8,275 nt of DNA. Source: CAZNMF01 sp035547155. GTDB taxonomy: Bacteria; Acidobacteriota; Vicinamibacteria; Vicinamibacterales; SCN-69-37. The DNA lies in assembly GCA_035547155.1 (NCBI GenBank), contig DASZVJ010000081.1:1-8275 (forward strand). Reading direction: 5' to 3'. Shown piece after piece: positions 1 to 6,141 of this stretch (the first letter of the stretch is position 1; the number at the start of each line of letters is the position of its first letter). Position numbers and translations under genes: made by a program. The notes below the pieces were generated by a model, which ran no database searches, had not been told where the DNA came from, and was given only the letters and a program-made list of their open reading frames with translations.

Positions 1-1
1 G

Positions 2-1264
2 CCGCTGCGCGATCCGAAGGCCGACGTCGGCTGCGATCGTCTGCTCCGCGACGCGCGCACGAAGATGTTCGATGCACTGGCGCAGTCGAGTCTGACGGTG
101 CACTCGCTCGATCCGAATGGCGTGGTAAGTGTGTCACCAGCCACGCGGGCGAGCTCGCCGCTGCGTGCCGGCAGCGTGGCGCAGTTTCAGGCGCAGGAAA
201 CGAACGACTTTCTTGCTAACCAGGAGTCGCTGGGCATCCTCCCCGACCGCACCGGCGGCCGGCGCGTGATCAACACGAACGCACCGGAGGAAAAAGTCCC
301 GGACATCTTCAAAGAGACCGAGACCTACTACGTGCTCGCGTACGAGCCCGGTCCGGCCAAAGGCACCGCGCCGCGTTCGCTCGACGTCAAGGTCGCGCGC
401 AAGGGCGTGCTGGTCTACACGCAGCGCCGCGTCGACGTGCCGGGGGCTGTGGCGGCGGCCGCGACGAATACGGCTGCCGCGCCAGCGCTCGCCGTGGCGC
501 CGATGACGGTCGATGACGCCTTGCGCGGGCTGCTGCCGCAGGCGACGCGCCTGCTCGCGGTCAATCTCGCCGCCGTGGCCGGCATCGACGATGCGCGGCC
601 CGCGGTGAACGTGCGCGTCGACGCCCGGTCGTTTCTCGAAGGGCGCACGTCCACGCCGCCGTTGCAGATCGGCATCGTCGCACTCGACGCGTTCGGCCAC
701 ACGGTGGCGACCGCGCGTCAGACGTCGACCGTCACGGTGAGCGGCGCCGCCGGCACGCTGCCCGCCGACGTGCCCGTCGAGTCGAGGCTGGAATTGGCGC
801 CAGGCGACTACGAGATCAGAATCGCCGTCAGAAATCCCGAGAGCGGCGAAGTCTCATCCGTCTTCGCGCCGATCACCATTCCGTCGTTCGTCAACGCGCC
901 GCTTTCGATTTCGGACGTGGTGGTCGAAGCGTCCTCGTCGGCGTCCGCCGCGATGCACCCGACGATCCGGCGCGCGTTCAAGGCCAGCGAGCACATGCAG
1001 GCGACGCTGCACGTCTACGAAGGCCTCGGCCGCGACGACGACATCGCACCGGCGACGATCGCACTACGCGTGCTCGACCCATCGGGACGCGCGGTCCACG
1101 AACAGACGCTGACCCTGAACGCCCAAGACTTCGCGCGCCGACGCGCAGACTGCCGTCTCGCGATTCCGTTGGATCGATTGTCGGCGGGAGAGTACTTGCT
1201 GAAGATCGACGCCGCGGCCGACAAGGCCACGGCATCGAAGGCGATCAGATTTCGCGTGGAGTGA
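2..1264 (+). CDS. VWFA-related domain protein, C-terminal part (5' truncated by window edge)
   Basis: The reading frame is open from base 2 to the TGA at 1262-1264, with no stop before the first ATG at 65. That ATG is therefore probably internal and the gene starts left of the window. About 420 residues are visible. Counted from the ATG at 65, residues about 50-125 look like the end of a von Willebrand A domain of the acidobacterial VWFA-related family: a TGGRRVINTN segment followed by ETETYYVLAYEPG and a basic strand ending in RRV. Next comes an Ala-rich linker (about 128-145), then a long beta-rich, Thr/Val/Ala-rich region without recognisable catalytic motifs, probably Ig-like or adhesin-like. 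Members of this family usually have a signal peptide and are thought to be exported, but that end is not visible. The exact role is unknown. Binding or structural work at the cell surface is inference. The gene converges on sdhB across a 92-nt gap. The family call is fairly sure, the function is not. Confidence 0.8.
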   Translation, partial: PLRDPKADVGCDRLLRDARTKMFDALAQSSLTVHSLDPNGVVSVSPATRASSPLRAGSVAQFQAQETNDFLANQESLGILPDRTGGRRVINTNAPEEKVPDIFKETETYYVLAYEPGPAKGTAPRSLDVKVARKGVLVYTQRRVDVPGAVAAAATNTAAAPALAVAPMTVDDALRGLLPQATRLLAVNLAAVAGIDDARPAVNVRVDARSFLEGRTSTPPLQIGIVALDAFGHTVATARQTSTVTVSGAAGTLPADVPVESRLELAPGDYEIRIAVRNPESGEVSSVFAPITIPSFVNAPLSISDVVVEASSSASAAMHPTIRRAFKASEHMQATLHVYEGLGRDDDIAPATIALRVLDPSGRAVHEQTLTLNAQDFARRRADCRLAIPLDRLSAGEYLLKIDAAADKATASKAIRFRVE

Positions 1265-1269
1265 TCCGC

Positions 1270-1356
1270 GAACCCGGAACCGAGAACCTCAGAACCAGAA
1301 CCCCGGAGCTCCAGAACCTCAGAACCCGGAACCCGGAACCCGGAACCCGGAACCCG
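1270..1356. repeat. Heptanucleotide tandem repeat, consensus GAACCCG
   Basis: Twelve consecutive units all begin with GA, and all but one with GAAC. Five exact GAACCCG copies fill 1322-1356. To their left lie degenerate units of 6-8 nt at 1270, 1277, 1284, 1292, 1298, 1306 and 1314. The array fills almost the whole gap between two convergent genes, and its last base directly precedes the complement of the sdhB stop codon at 1357-1359. Copies are perfect next to sdhB and decay towards the VWFA gene. There is no spacer-repeat alternation, so this is not CRISPR. No long hairpin or T-run is visible, so a classical terminator is not supported. Confidence 0.9.
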
Positions 1357-2097
1357 TTACCCCTTGATCACTCTCAATAGCTTGCTGATCGGATCGTAGA
1401 ACCGATCGACGACGCGCTCTTTGAGCGGGATGATTGCGTTGTCCGTGATCGTGATGTGCTCGGGGCAGACCTTCGTGCAGCACTTCGTGATGTTGCAGTA
1501 GCCGATGCCGAAGGCGTTGCGCAGCTCCGCGACGCGATCCGCCGTGTCGAGCGGGTGCATCTCGAGCGCCGCGACGTGCACGAGGAAGCGCGGGCCGATG
1601 AACTCGTCGTGCTTGTGGTGATCGCGCAGCACGTGGCACACGTCCTGGCACAGGAAGCACTCGATGCACTTGCGGAATTCCTGCACGCGATCGATGTCTT
1701 CCTGCTGCATCCGCCACGTGCCGTCCGGCGCGTCCGGCTTGCGCGGCTTCAGCGCGGCGATGCGCTTCTTCTGCTCGAAGTTCCAGGAGACGTCCGTCAC
1801 CAGGTCCTTGATGTGCGGGAACGTCCGCATCGGCTCGACGGTGATCGGCTTGTCGGTCGGCAGCTCATCGAGCCGCGTCATGCACATCAGCTTCGGCTGG
1901 CCGTTGATCTCCGCCGAGCACGAGCCGCACTTGCCGGCCTTGCAGTTCCACCGGCACGACAGGTCGGTCGCCTGCTCGGCCTGGATCGCGTGGACGGCGT
2001 CCAGCACGACCATGCCTTCGCCAGCCTCGGTCTGATAGTCCTTGAACGCGCCTTGTCCGCGTTCGCCGCGCCACAGTCGAAACGTCAGGAGCGCCAT
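1357..2097 (-). CDS. sdhB: Succinate dehydrogenase/fumarate reductase iron-sulfur subunit (Sdh1-like)
   Basis: This 246-residue protein carries electrons from the FAD of SdhA to the membrane anchor through three Fe-S clusters. The [2Fe-2S] site is C52-x4-C57-x2-C60-x11-C72 in the N-terminal ferredoxin-like domain. The helical C-terminal domain has CIECFLCQDVC (C144, C147, C150, C154) and, after about 45 residues, CNITKCCTKVCP (C201, C206/C207, C211) for the [4Fe-4S] and [3Fe-4S] clusters. The VCHVLRDH, MHPLDTADR and CNITKCCT segments resemble mycobacterial Sdh1 (Rv0247c type) as I recall it, more than E. coli SdhB. The ATG is 2 nt after the sdhA stop, and AGGAG inside the sdhA end lies 11 nt upstream, so translation is probably coupled. 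It is the last gene of the operon, and the heptamer array starts right at its TAA. All cluster cysteines are present, so it is very likely functional. Confidence 0.96.
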   Translation of the reverse strand: MALLTFRLWRGERGQGAFKDYQTEAGEGMVVLDAVHAIQAEQATDLSCRWNCKAGKCGSCSAEINGQPKLMCMTRLDELPTDKPITVEPMRTFPHIKDLVTDVSWNFEQKKRIAALKPRKPDAPDGTWRMQQEDIDRVQEFRKCIECFLCQDVCHVLRDHHKHDEFIGPRFLVHVAALEMHPLDTADRVAELRNAFGIGYCNITKCCTKVCPEHITITDNAIIPLKERVVDRFYDPISKLLRVIKG

Positions 2098-2099
2098 GG

Positions 2100-3911
2100 C
2101 TACTTGTTCTCCTCGATGACCTGCTTCAGCTCCTCGGGCATCTGGGGAATCGGCACGCGCTGCAGCGTCATCTCGCCGGACGCGCCCTTCTGAATCACGA
2201 AGTTGAACGTCGCGAACTCTTCCGACTTGTTCGGATAGTCCTCGCGGAAGTGCGCGCCGCGGCTCTCTTTGCGCTCGACGGCCGCCGTCGCGATCGCCTG
2301 CGACACCGTCAGCAGGTTGTGGAGATCGATCGCCGTGTGCCAGCCGTTGTTGTACTCGCGGTTGCCGCCGATGCCCGCTTTCGCGGCGCGTGCCTGCAGA
2401 TCTTTCAGCCGCTCCAACGCTTCGCGCATCTCGGCTTCCTGGCGGACGATGCCGACGAGGCTTTGCATCATGTCCTGCAGATCGTGCTGGACGGCGTACG
2501 GATTCTCACCCGACGGCCCGCGCTCGAACGGCGCGAGCGCGCGCGCCGCGGCCGCGTCGACCTGACGCTCGTCGATCGACGCCGCGCCGTGCTCCTTCGC
2601 GAATTTCGACGCGAACTCGCCGGCGCGCTTGCCGAAGACGATCAGGTCCGACAGCGAGTTGCCGCCGAGGCGGTTCGCGCCGTGCAGGCCGGCGGCCGCT
2701 TCGCCCGCGGCGAACAGGCCCGGCAGCGTCGACATCTGCGTGTCGCCCTCCACCCGGATCCCGCCCATCGTGTAGTGCGTCGTCGGTCCGACTTCCATCG
2801 GCGTCGTCGTGATGTCGAGGTTCGCCAGCTGCTTGAACTGGTGGTACATGCTCGGCAGCTTGCGCTTGATGTGATCGGCCGAGTTCGGGATGTTCTTCTT
2901 GATCCACGCGATGTCGAGGAACACGCCGCCGTGTGGAGATCCGCGTCCCGCCTTCACCTCGCGGTTGATGCAGCGCGCGACGTGATCGCGCGTCAGCAGC
3001 TCGGGCGGACGATTGGCCGACTTGTCGCCGGTCACGTAGCGCCAGCCTTCGTCCTCGTCCTTCGCCGTCTGGTTCTTGTAGTTGTCCGGGATGTCGTCGA
3101 ACATGAACCGGCGGCCGTCCTTGTTCAGCAGGATGCCGCCTTCGCCGCGCACGCCCTCGGTGACGAGGATGCCTTTGACGCTCGGCGGCCAGATCATGCC
3201 GGTCGGATGGAACTGGATGAACTCGAGGTCCTGCAGGGCCGCGCCGGCGTCGTACGCGAGGACGTAGCCGTCGCCGGTGTACTCCCAGCTGTTGCTCGTG
3301 ATCTTGAACGCGCGGCCGAGGCCGCCGGTGGCGATGACGACCGCCTTGGCGTGGAAGATCTTGAAGCGGCCGCGCTCGCGATCGTAGGCGAGCGCGCCGG
3401 CGACACGGCCGCTGTCGGTCAGCAGCGTGACGACCGTGTGCTCCATGTACACGTCGAGGCCGCGATGCACGCCGTAGTCCTGCAGCGTGCGGATCAGCTC
3501 GAGACCCGTGCGATCGCCGACGTGCGCGAGGCGCGGATAGCGGTGGCCGCCGAAGTTGCGCTGGAGAATGCGGCCGTCCTTCGTGCGATCGAACACCGCG
3601 CCCCAGCCCTCGAGCTCCTGGACGCGCGCGGGCGCTTCCTTCGCGTGCAGCTCGGCCATGCGCCAGTTGTTCAGGTACTGGCCGCCGCGCATCGTGTCGG
3701 CGAAGTGCACGCGCCAGTTGTCGCGGTCGTCGACGTTGCCCATCGCCGCGGCCATGCCGCCTTCGGCCATGACCGTGTGGGCCTTGCCGAGGAGCGACTT
3801 GGTGATGACGGCGACCTTGCTGCCGAGCGCGGACGCTTCGATCGCCGCGCGCAACCCGGCGCCGCCGGCGCCGATCACGAGGACATCTGTGTCAATGACT
3901 GGGAACTGCAT
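2100..3911 (-). CDS. sdhA: Succinate dehydrogenase/fumarate reductase flavoprotein subunit (Sdh1-like)
   Basis: This 603-residue subunit oxidises succinate to fumarate (or the reverse) and feeds electrons into SdhB. It opens with the FAD-binding Rossmann motif GAGGAG (residues 14-19). H45, in KAHTVMAEGG, matches the histidine that carries covalent FAD. Substrate-site residues are recognisable: H235 in QFHPTG, the TEGVRGEGG stretch (251-259), R308 in TRDHVAR (equivalent to the proton-shuttle arginine), H379 in TTHYTMGG and R414 in GANRLGGNSLSDL. The segments SPHGGVFLDI and LPSMYHQF are typical of mycobacterial Sdh1 flavoproteins as I remember them. The ATG at 3911 sits just before the Rossmann strand, so the start is well supported, yet no good Shine-Dalgarno precedes it. 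It lies 111 nt after sdhC and 2 nt before sdhB. Preferred direction (succinate oxidation or fumarate reduction) cannot be read from sequence. Confidence 0.97.
   Translation of the reverse strand: MQFPVIDTDVLVIGAGGAGLRAAIEASALGSKVAVITKSLLGKAHTVMAEGGMAAAMGNVDDRDNWRVHFADTMRGGQYLNNWRMAELHAKEAPARVQELEGWGAVFDRTKDGRILQRNFGGHRYPRLAHVGDRTGLELIRTLQDYGVHRGLDVYMEHTVVTLLTDSGRVAGALAYDRERGRFKIFHAKAVVIATGGLGRAFKITSNSWEYTGDGYVLAYDAGAALQDLEFIQFHPTGMIWPPSVKGILVTEGVRGEGGILLNKDGRRFMFDDIPDNYKNQTAKDEDEGWRYVTGDKSANRPPELLTRDHVARCINREVKAGRGSPHGGVFLDIAWIKKNIPNSADHIKRKLPSMYHQFKQLANLDITTTPMEVGPTTHYTMGGIRVEGDTQMSTLPGLFAAGEAAAGLHGANRLGGNSLSDLIVFGKRAGEFASKFAKEHGAASIDERQVDAAAARALAPFERGPSGENPYAVQHDLQDMMQSLVGIVRQEAEMREALERLKDLQARAAKAGIGGNREYNNGWHTAIDLHNLLTVSQAIATAAVERKESRGAHFREDYPNKSEEFATFNFVIQKGASGEMTLQRVPIPQMPEELKQVIEENK
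2109..2113 (-). promoter_or_regulatory. Shine-Dalgarno site for sdhB inside the sdhA 3' end
   Basis: The minus strand reads AGGAG here, within the codons for the final Glu residues of sdhA. It lies 11 nt before the sdhB ATG, slightly long but usable. The placement supports coupled sdhA-sdhB translation and fixes the sdhB start. Confidence 0.5.
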
Positions 3912-3921
3912 AGGTTAGTGA

Positions 3922-3934
3922 CGCGGACTCCGCG
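3922..3934 (-). other. Short hairpin just upstream of the sdhA start
   Basis: This is a perfect 5-bp GC stem (CGCGG/CCGCG) with a 3-nt loop, ending 10 nt before the sdhA ATG. The only SD-like GGAG nearby (3928-3931) lies in this hairpin and is 16 nt from the ATG, farther than usual. It could reduce or tune sdhA initiation. In GC-rich DNA such a short stem may be chance. Confidence 0.3.
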
Positions 3935-3969
3935 AAGCCGCGAGCGTCGCGAGCGCGCTGAGCGTCGTA

Positions 3970-3993
3970 GCGGCGGGGGTGGGGCCCCGCCGC
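3970..3993 (-). other. Strong GC stem-loop in the sdhC-sdhA intergenic region
   Basis: A perfect 9-bp inverted repeat (GCGGCGGGG against CCCCGCCGC) is separated by 6 nt. It lies in the 111-nt gap between sdhC and sdhA, the only sizeable gap in the operon. In the transcript no U-run follows it, so it does not look like a simple intrinsic terminator. An mRNA-processing or stability element between cistrons is possible. The structure is seen in the sequence, its role is inference. Confidence 0.5.
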
Positions 3994-3998
3994 ACTGG

Positions 3999-4019
3999 AA
4001 AAAAGTTGGCAGCCGTGCC
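3999..4019 (-). terminator. Weak terminator-like or attenuator-like element after sdhC
   Basis: Read on the minus strand, a 4-bp stem (GGCA/TGCC, 4-nt loop) starts 3 nt after the sdhC stop and is followed, after 3 nt, by six T residues at 4004-3999. The stem is too short for an efficient terminator. Partial attenuation between sdhC and sdhAB is possible, chance is as likely. Confidence 0.2.
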
Positions 4020-4022
4020 CAT

Positions 4023-4850
4023 CTAGAACAACCTGACGTCGTGCCACACGCCCATCGCGCACAGACGCACGTACAAGTCGGTAAAACCGACCCAGATCAG
4101 GCTCGTCCACGCCCACTTCATGTGCCAGCGGTTCAGGCAGCTCACGCACTTGTACGCGTTCTTGCGGACGGGCCTGCCGGACATCACGTCCAGCACGCCG
4201 CCGACGAGGTGCCGTAGCGAGTGGCAGCCGAACGTGTAGCAGCCGAGAAAGATCACGTTGAGCGTCATCACGATCGTGCCCACGCCGATCCCGAACGTCG
4301 TCGGCGTGCCGGCCTCGAGCACCATCGATCCGTCGGCTGGGAACCACAGAGCTTTCCAGGCATCCCAGGTGAGGATCGCGATGAAGCAGATGGCGACGTA
4401 GAGGAAATAGCGGTGAATGTTCTGGATGACGAGCGGGAACCAGCGCTCGCCGAGGTACGTCTTGCGAGGCTCGCCAACGGCGCACGCCACGGGATCCGCC
4501 CAGAACGCTTTGTAGTACGCGCCGCGGTAGTAATAACAGGTCAGCCGGAACCCGACTGGTCCCCACAAAATCAATGCGGCGGCGGAGAAGTGCAGGAACG
4601 GCGGCCACCAGGCCGGCTGCGCCGGCCCGCCGAACCACGAGTGCGGCGAGGGCCCGAACAGCAGCGGCGAGTACATCGGCGAGAGATACGGGCCGAACTC
4701 GTAGTTCGCGTTCGAGAAGCCCGCCCACGTCGAATAGACGATGAACGCCGTGAATCCGAAGAAGACGATCGCCGGCTGCAGCCACCACGCGTCTCGCCGG
4801 TTTGTTTCGCCGAATCGTCGCTGCGCAGGAAGGGGAGAAGATGTCGCCAC
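4023..4850 (-). CDS. sdhC: Succinate dehydrogenase membrane anchor, single-subunit Sdh1-like type
   Basis: This 275-residue integral membrane protein should hold SdhAB at the membrane and pass electrons to quinone. About five hydrophobic helices are visible: roughly residues 26-44, 85-104, 146-165, 186-207 and 246-266. It is thus much longer than E. coli SdhC or SdhD and probably replaces both. Cys/His residues cluster near helices: H87, C105, C123, H146 (NIHRYFLY), C155, and C204, C209, H210 and H214 in GCYTFGCHSLRH, then C235, C238 and H243. These are candidates for haem or Fe-S ligands. The GCHS-RH motif and the C-terminal WHMKWAWTSL segment resemble the mycobacterial Sdh1 anchor (Rv0249c type) from memory; that class is reported to hold a membrane-embedded Rieske-type cluster. 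The start is GTG, with no in-frame ATG before residue 59, and only a weak AGGG lies upstream. It is the first sdh gene, 63 nt after dus. Operon position makes the role quite sure; the cofactor is inference. Confidence 0.9.
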   Translation of the reverse strand: MATSSPLPAQRRFGETNRRDAWWLQPAIVFFGFTAFIVYSTWAGFSNANYEFGPYLSPMYSPLLFGPSPHSWFGGPAQPAWWPPFLHFSAAALILWGPVGFRLTCYYYRGAYYKAFWADPVACAVGEPRKTYLGERWFPLVIQNIHRYFLYVAICFIAILTWDAWKALWFPADGSMVLEAGTPTTFGIGVGTIVMTLNVIFLGCYTFGCHSLRHLVGGVLDVMSGRPVRKNAYKCVSCLNRWHMKWAWTSLIWVGFTDLYVRLCAMGVWHDVRLF

Positions 4851-4859
4851 AGCCCTGAA

Positions 4860-4888
4860 ACGATAGCTGACGGCGGACCCGCAGGCAA
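4860..4888 (-). promoter_or_regulatory. Possible sigma-70-type promoter for sdhCAB
   Basis: On the minus strand TTGCCT (4888-4883) and TATCGT (4865-4860) are separated by 17 nt, each matching the consensus at 4 of 6 positions. The -10 box ends 9 nt before the sdhC GTG, so transcription would begin almost at the start codon, giving a leaderless or very short-leader mRNA. This fits the absence of a good ribosome binding site. Chance matches are common, and the operon could instead be read from upstream of dus. Confidence 0.25.
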
Positions 4889-4913
4889 ATTGGACGGTCC
4901 ACTTCGCATCGCG

Positions 4914-6098
4914 TCAGCCGGCCTCGACGACCTCCTCGTCGGCGGCCGCCGTTCCGGCCGCTGGCGGCTGCGCGAAATCGCCCTCGTCGATCAGCTCGTC
5001 GGTGATGTAGTCGATCGCCGCGTCATCGTGGCGCGCGAGCAGCGCTTCGAGCGGTGATCGCGGCACGAATGCCGACTCGCGCTGCTGCATCGTCGGCCAC
5101 GATCCGTCGGACCGCTGCGGCGCATAGCGGACCCAGAAGCCGACGTGCCAGCGCAGGAACTCGCGTAGGCGCTGGCGGCCGTAGTCGTCGAGCGTACCGG
5201 TCGCCGCGTCATCGTCCATGACGTCGCCAGGCCGGCGGCCCCAGTGGGCGCGCGCGAGCTCGACGTAGCGGCGATAGATGGCGACGCGCTCGTCAGCCGA
5301 GATGTCCCAGTAGCCCGTCTCGCGTTCCTTGAAGATCCATGGCTTGATGAGTGCGCCGCGTGCGGTCATCACCGCTACGCAACCGGATGCGCGCAGATGC
5401 GCGTCGATCTCGTGCGGGAACAGCAGATCGCCGTTGCCGATCACCGGCACGGGAACGGCTGCGGCGATCTCGGCGATCGCATCCCAGTCTGCAGGCTGCC
5501 GATAGCGCGCTTCGCGCGTACGGCCGTGGACCGTCAGCGCCGACGCGCCGCCGTCGACGATCGCGCGCGCCATGTCGAGATAGTTGCGGTGCGTCGCATT
5601 CCAACCCAACCGAATCTTGACGGTGACTGGCACCTTCACCGCCGCGCACATCGCTTCGACGATGCGCCGGACGCGAGAGGGTTGACGGCCAAGCGCGGCA
5701 CCAAGACCCATGCGCGTGAAGTGATCGATCGGGCAGCCGAGGTTCAGATCGACGAAGTCCGCGCCGCGCGCCTCGACGAGCGCCGCCGCCCACGCGACCT
5801 CGTCGGGACGATTGCCCGCGAGCTGCACGCCGAAGCACGGCTCGCCCGGCGCGCGCCGGATCAACGCGAACTCGCCGCGGCGCTTCTGCTTCAACCGCCG
5901 CGCCACGACCATCTCGCTCACGAGCACCCGTGCGCCCAGCTCCACGCAGAGCTGCCGGTACGGCAGGTTCGATCCCTTCGTCATCGGCGCGAGGATGAGG
6001 GCGGAGGGAAGGGAGGACAGGAACTTTGAACTGGGAACTTCGAACTTCGAAACGGAAGAGGGGTTCGGGTTCGAGGGCGAGGGCGTGGGATCAGACAT
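4914..6098 (-). CDS. dus: tRNA-dihydrouridine synthase, Dus3-like
   Basis: This FMN enzyme reduces a uridine in tRNA to dihydrouridine using NAD(P)H. Of 394 residues, the TIM barrel spans about 33-260: LAPMTKGSNLPYR (36-48) for FMN binding, GVQLAG (90-95), the catalytic motif NLGCPID with C122, VKIRLGW (160-166), HGRTREARY (191-199), GNGD (221-224) and ARGALIKPW (247-255). GCPID (rather than GCPS), the ADW motif, WDIS with an ER pair, AHWG, and a C-terminal LRxFLRW...RY...QQRES...LEALLA layout recall eukaryotic Dus3 more than DusA/B/C. The target position in tRNA is unknown. ATG 6098 is the only ATG, GTG or TTG before the first barrel strand, but residues 2-32 are low-complexity and partly encoded by a heptamer repeat; no Shine-Dalgarno is visible. 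The last about 20 residues are Ala/Glu-rich. The gene sits 63 nt before sdhC in the same direction and may be co-transcribed, though no functional link is known. Confidence 0.93.
   Translation of the reverse strand: MSDPTPSPSNPNPSSVSKFEVPSSKFLSSLPSALILAPMTKGSNLPYRQLCVELGARVLVSEMVVARRLKQKRRGEFALIRRAPGEPCFGVQLAGNRPDEVAWAAALVEARGADFVDLNLGCPIDHFTRMGLGAALGRQPSRVRRIVEAMCAAVKVPVTVKIRLGWNATHRNYLDMARAIVDGGASALTVHGRTREARYRQPADWDAIAEIAAAVPVPVIGNGDLLFPHEIDAHLRASGCVAVMTARGALIKPWIFKERETGYWDISADERVAIYRRYVELARAHWGRRPGDVMDDDAATGTLDDYGRQRLREFLRWHVGFWVRYAPQRSDGSWPTMQQRESAFVPRSPLEALLARHDDAAIDYITDELIDEGDFAQPPAAGTAAADEEVVEAG
6021..6055. repeat. Second heptanucleotide repeat, GAACTTC type, inside the dus 5' end
   Basis: Five head-to-tail 7-nt units start at 6021, 6028, 6035, 6042 and 6049: GAACTTT, GAACTGG, GAACTTC, GAACTTC and GAAACGG. 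They share the GAA start and 7-nt period of the array at 1270-1356. Here the repeat lies within dus codons for residues about 15-26. Since three units make 21 nt, it yields a 7-residue period (SKFEVPS, then SKF). It is followed by GGGTTC-like repeats at 6061-6073. Confidence 0.75.
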
Positions 6099-6141
6099 GA
6101 TGGTGCAGCGCGATATAGAGCGTAGTGCAAAGAGCGATATC
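6099..6141. promoter_or_regulatory. Short divergent control region between dus and hrpB
   Basis: Only 43 nt separate the dus ATG from the preferred hrpB GTG, so both promoters must overlap each other or the genes. An AT-rich GATATAG (6112-6118) stands out in GC-rich surroundings and could serve as a -10 element on either strand: TATATC for dus, ATATAG for hrpB. No convincing -35 boxes are seen at standard spacing. AAAGAG at 6129-6134, 7 nt before GTG 6142, is a partial Shine-Dalgarno for hrpB. Confidence 0.3.

Noticed and set aside
65..67. ATG as the true start of the VWFA-related gene
   Set aside because: The frame stays open to the left edge, and the visible part starts inside the VWFA domain, so the start lies outside the window.
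1305..1312. Palindrome GGAGCTCC in the convergent gap as an operator
   Set aside because: It is only 8 bp and arises inside degenerate repeat units, so chance explains it.
1270..1356. CRISPR array or rho-independent terminator
   Set aside because: Repeats are 7 nt and contiguous without spacers. No stable stem followed by a T-run is seen on either strand.
2250..4217. 655-residue open frame on the + strand, antisense to sdhA and the end of sdhC
   Set aside because: It is Arg/Ala/Val-rich with no recognisable domain, and it mirrors the codon structure of a clearly conserved sdhA. Long antisense frames are expected in GC-rich genes.
3892..4902. 336-residue minus-strand frame covering sdhC in a shifted frame
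   Set aside because: The sdhC frame gives hydrophobic helices and known motifs. This one gives Arg-rich sequence without domains.
4221..5057. 278-residue + strand frame across the sdhC-dus junction
   Set aside because: It is antisense to two well-supported genes and its composition is unlike a real protein.
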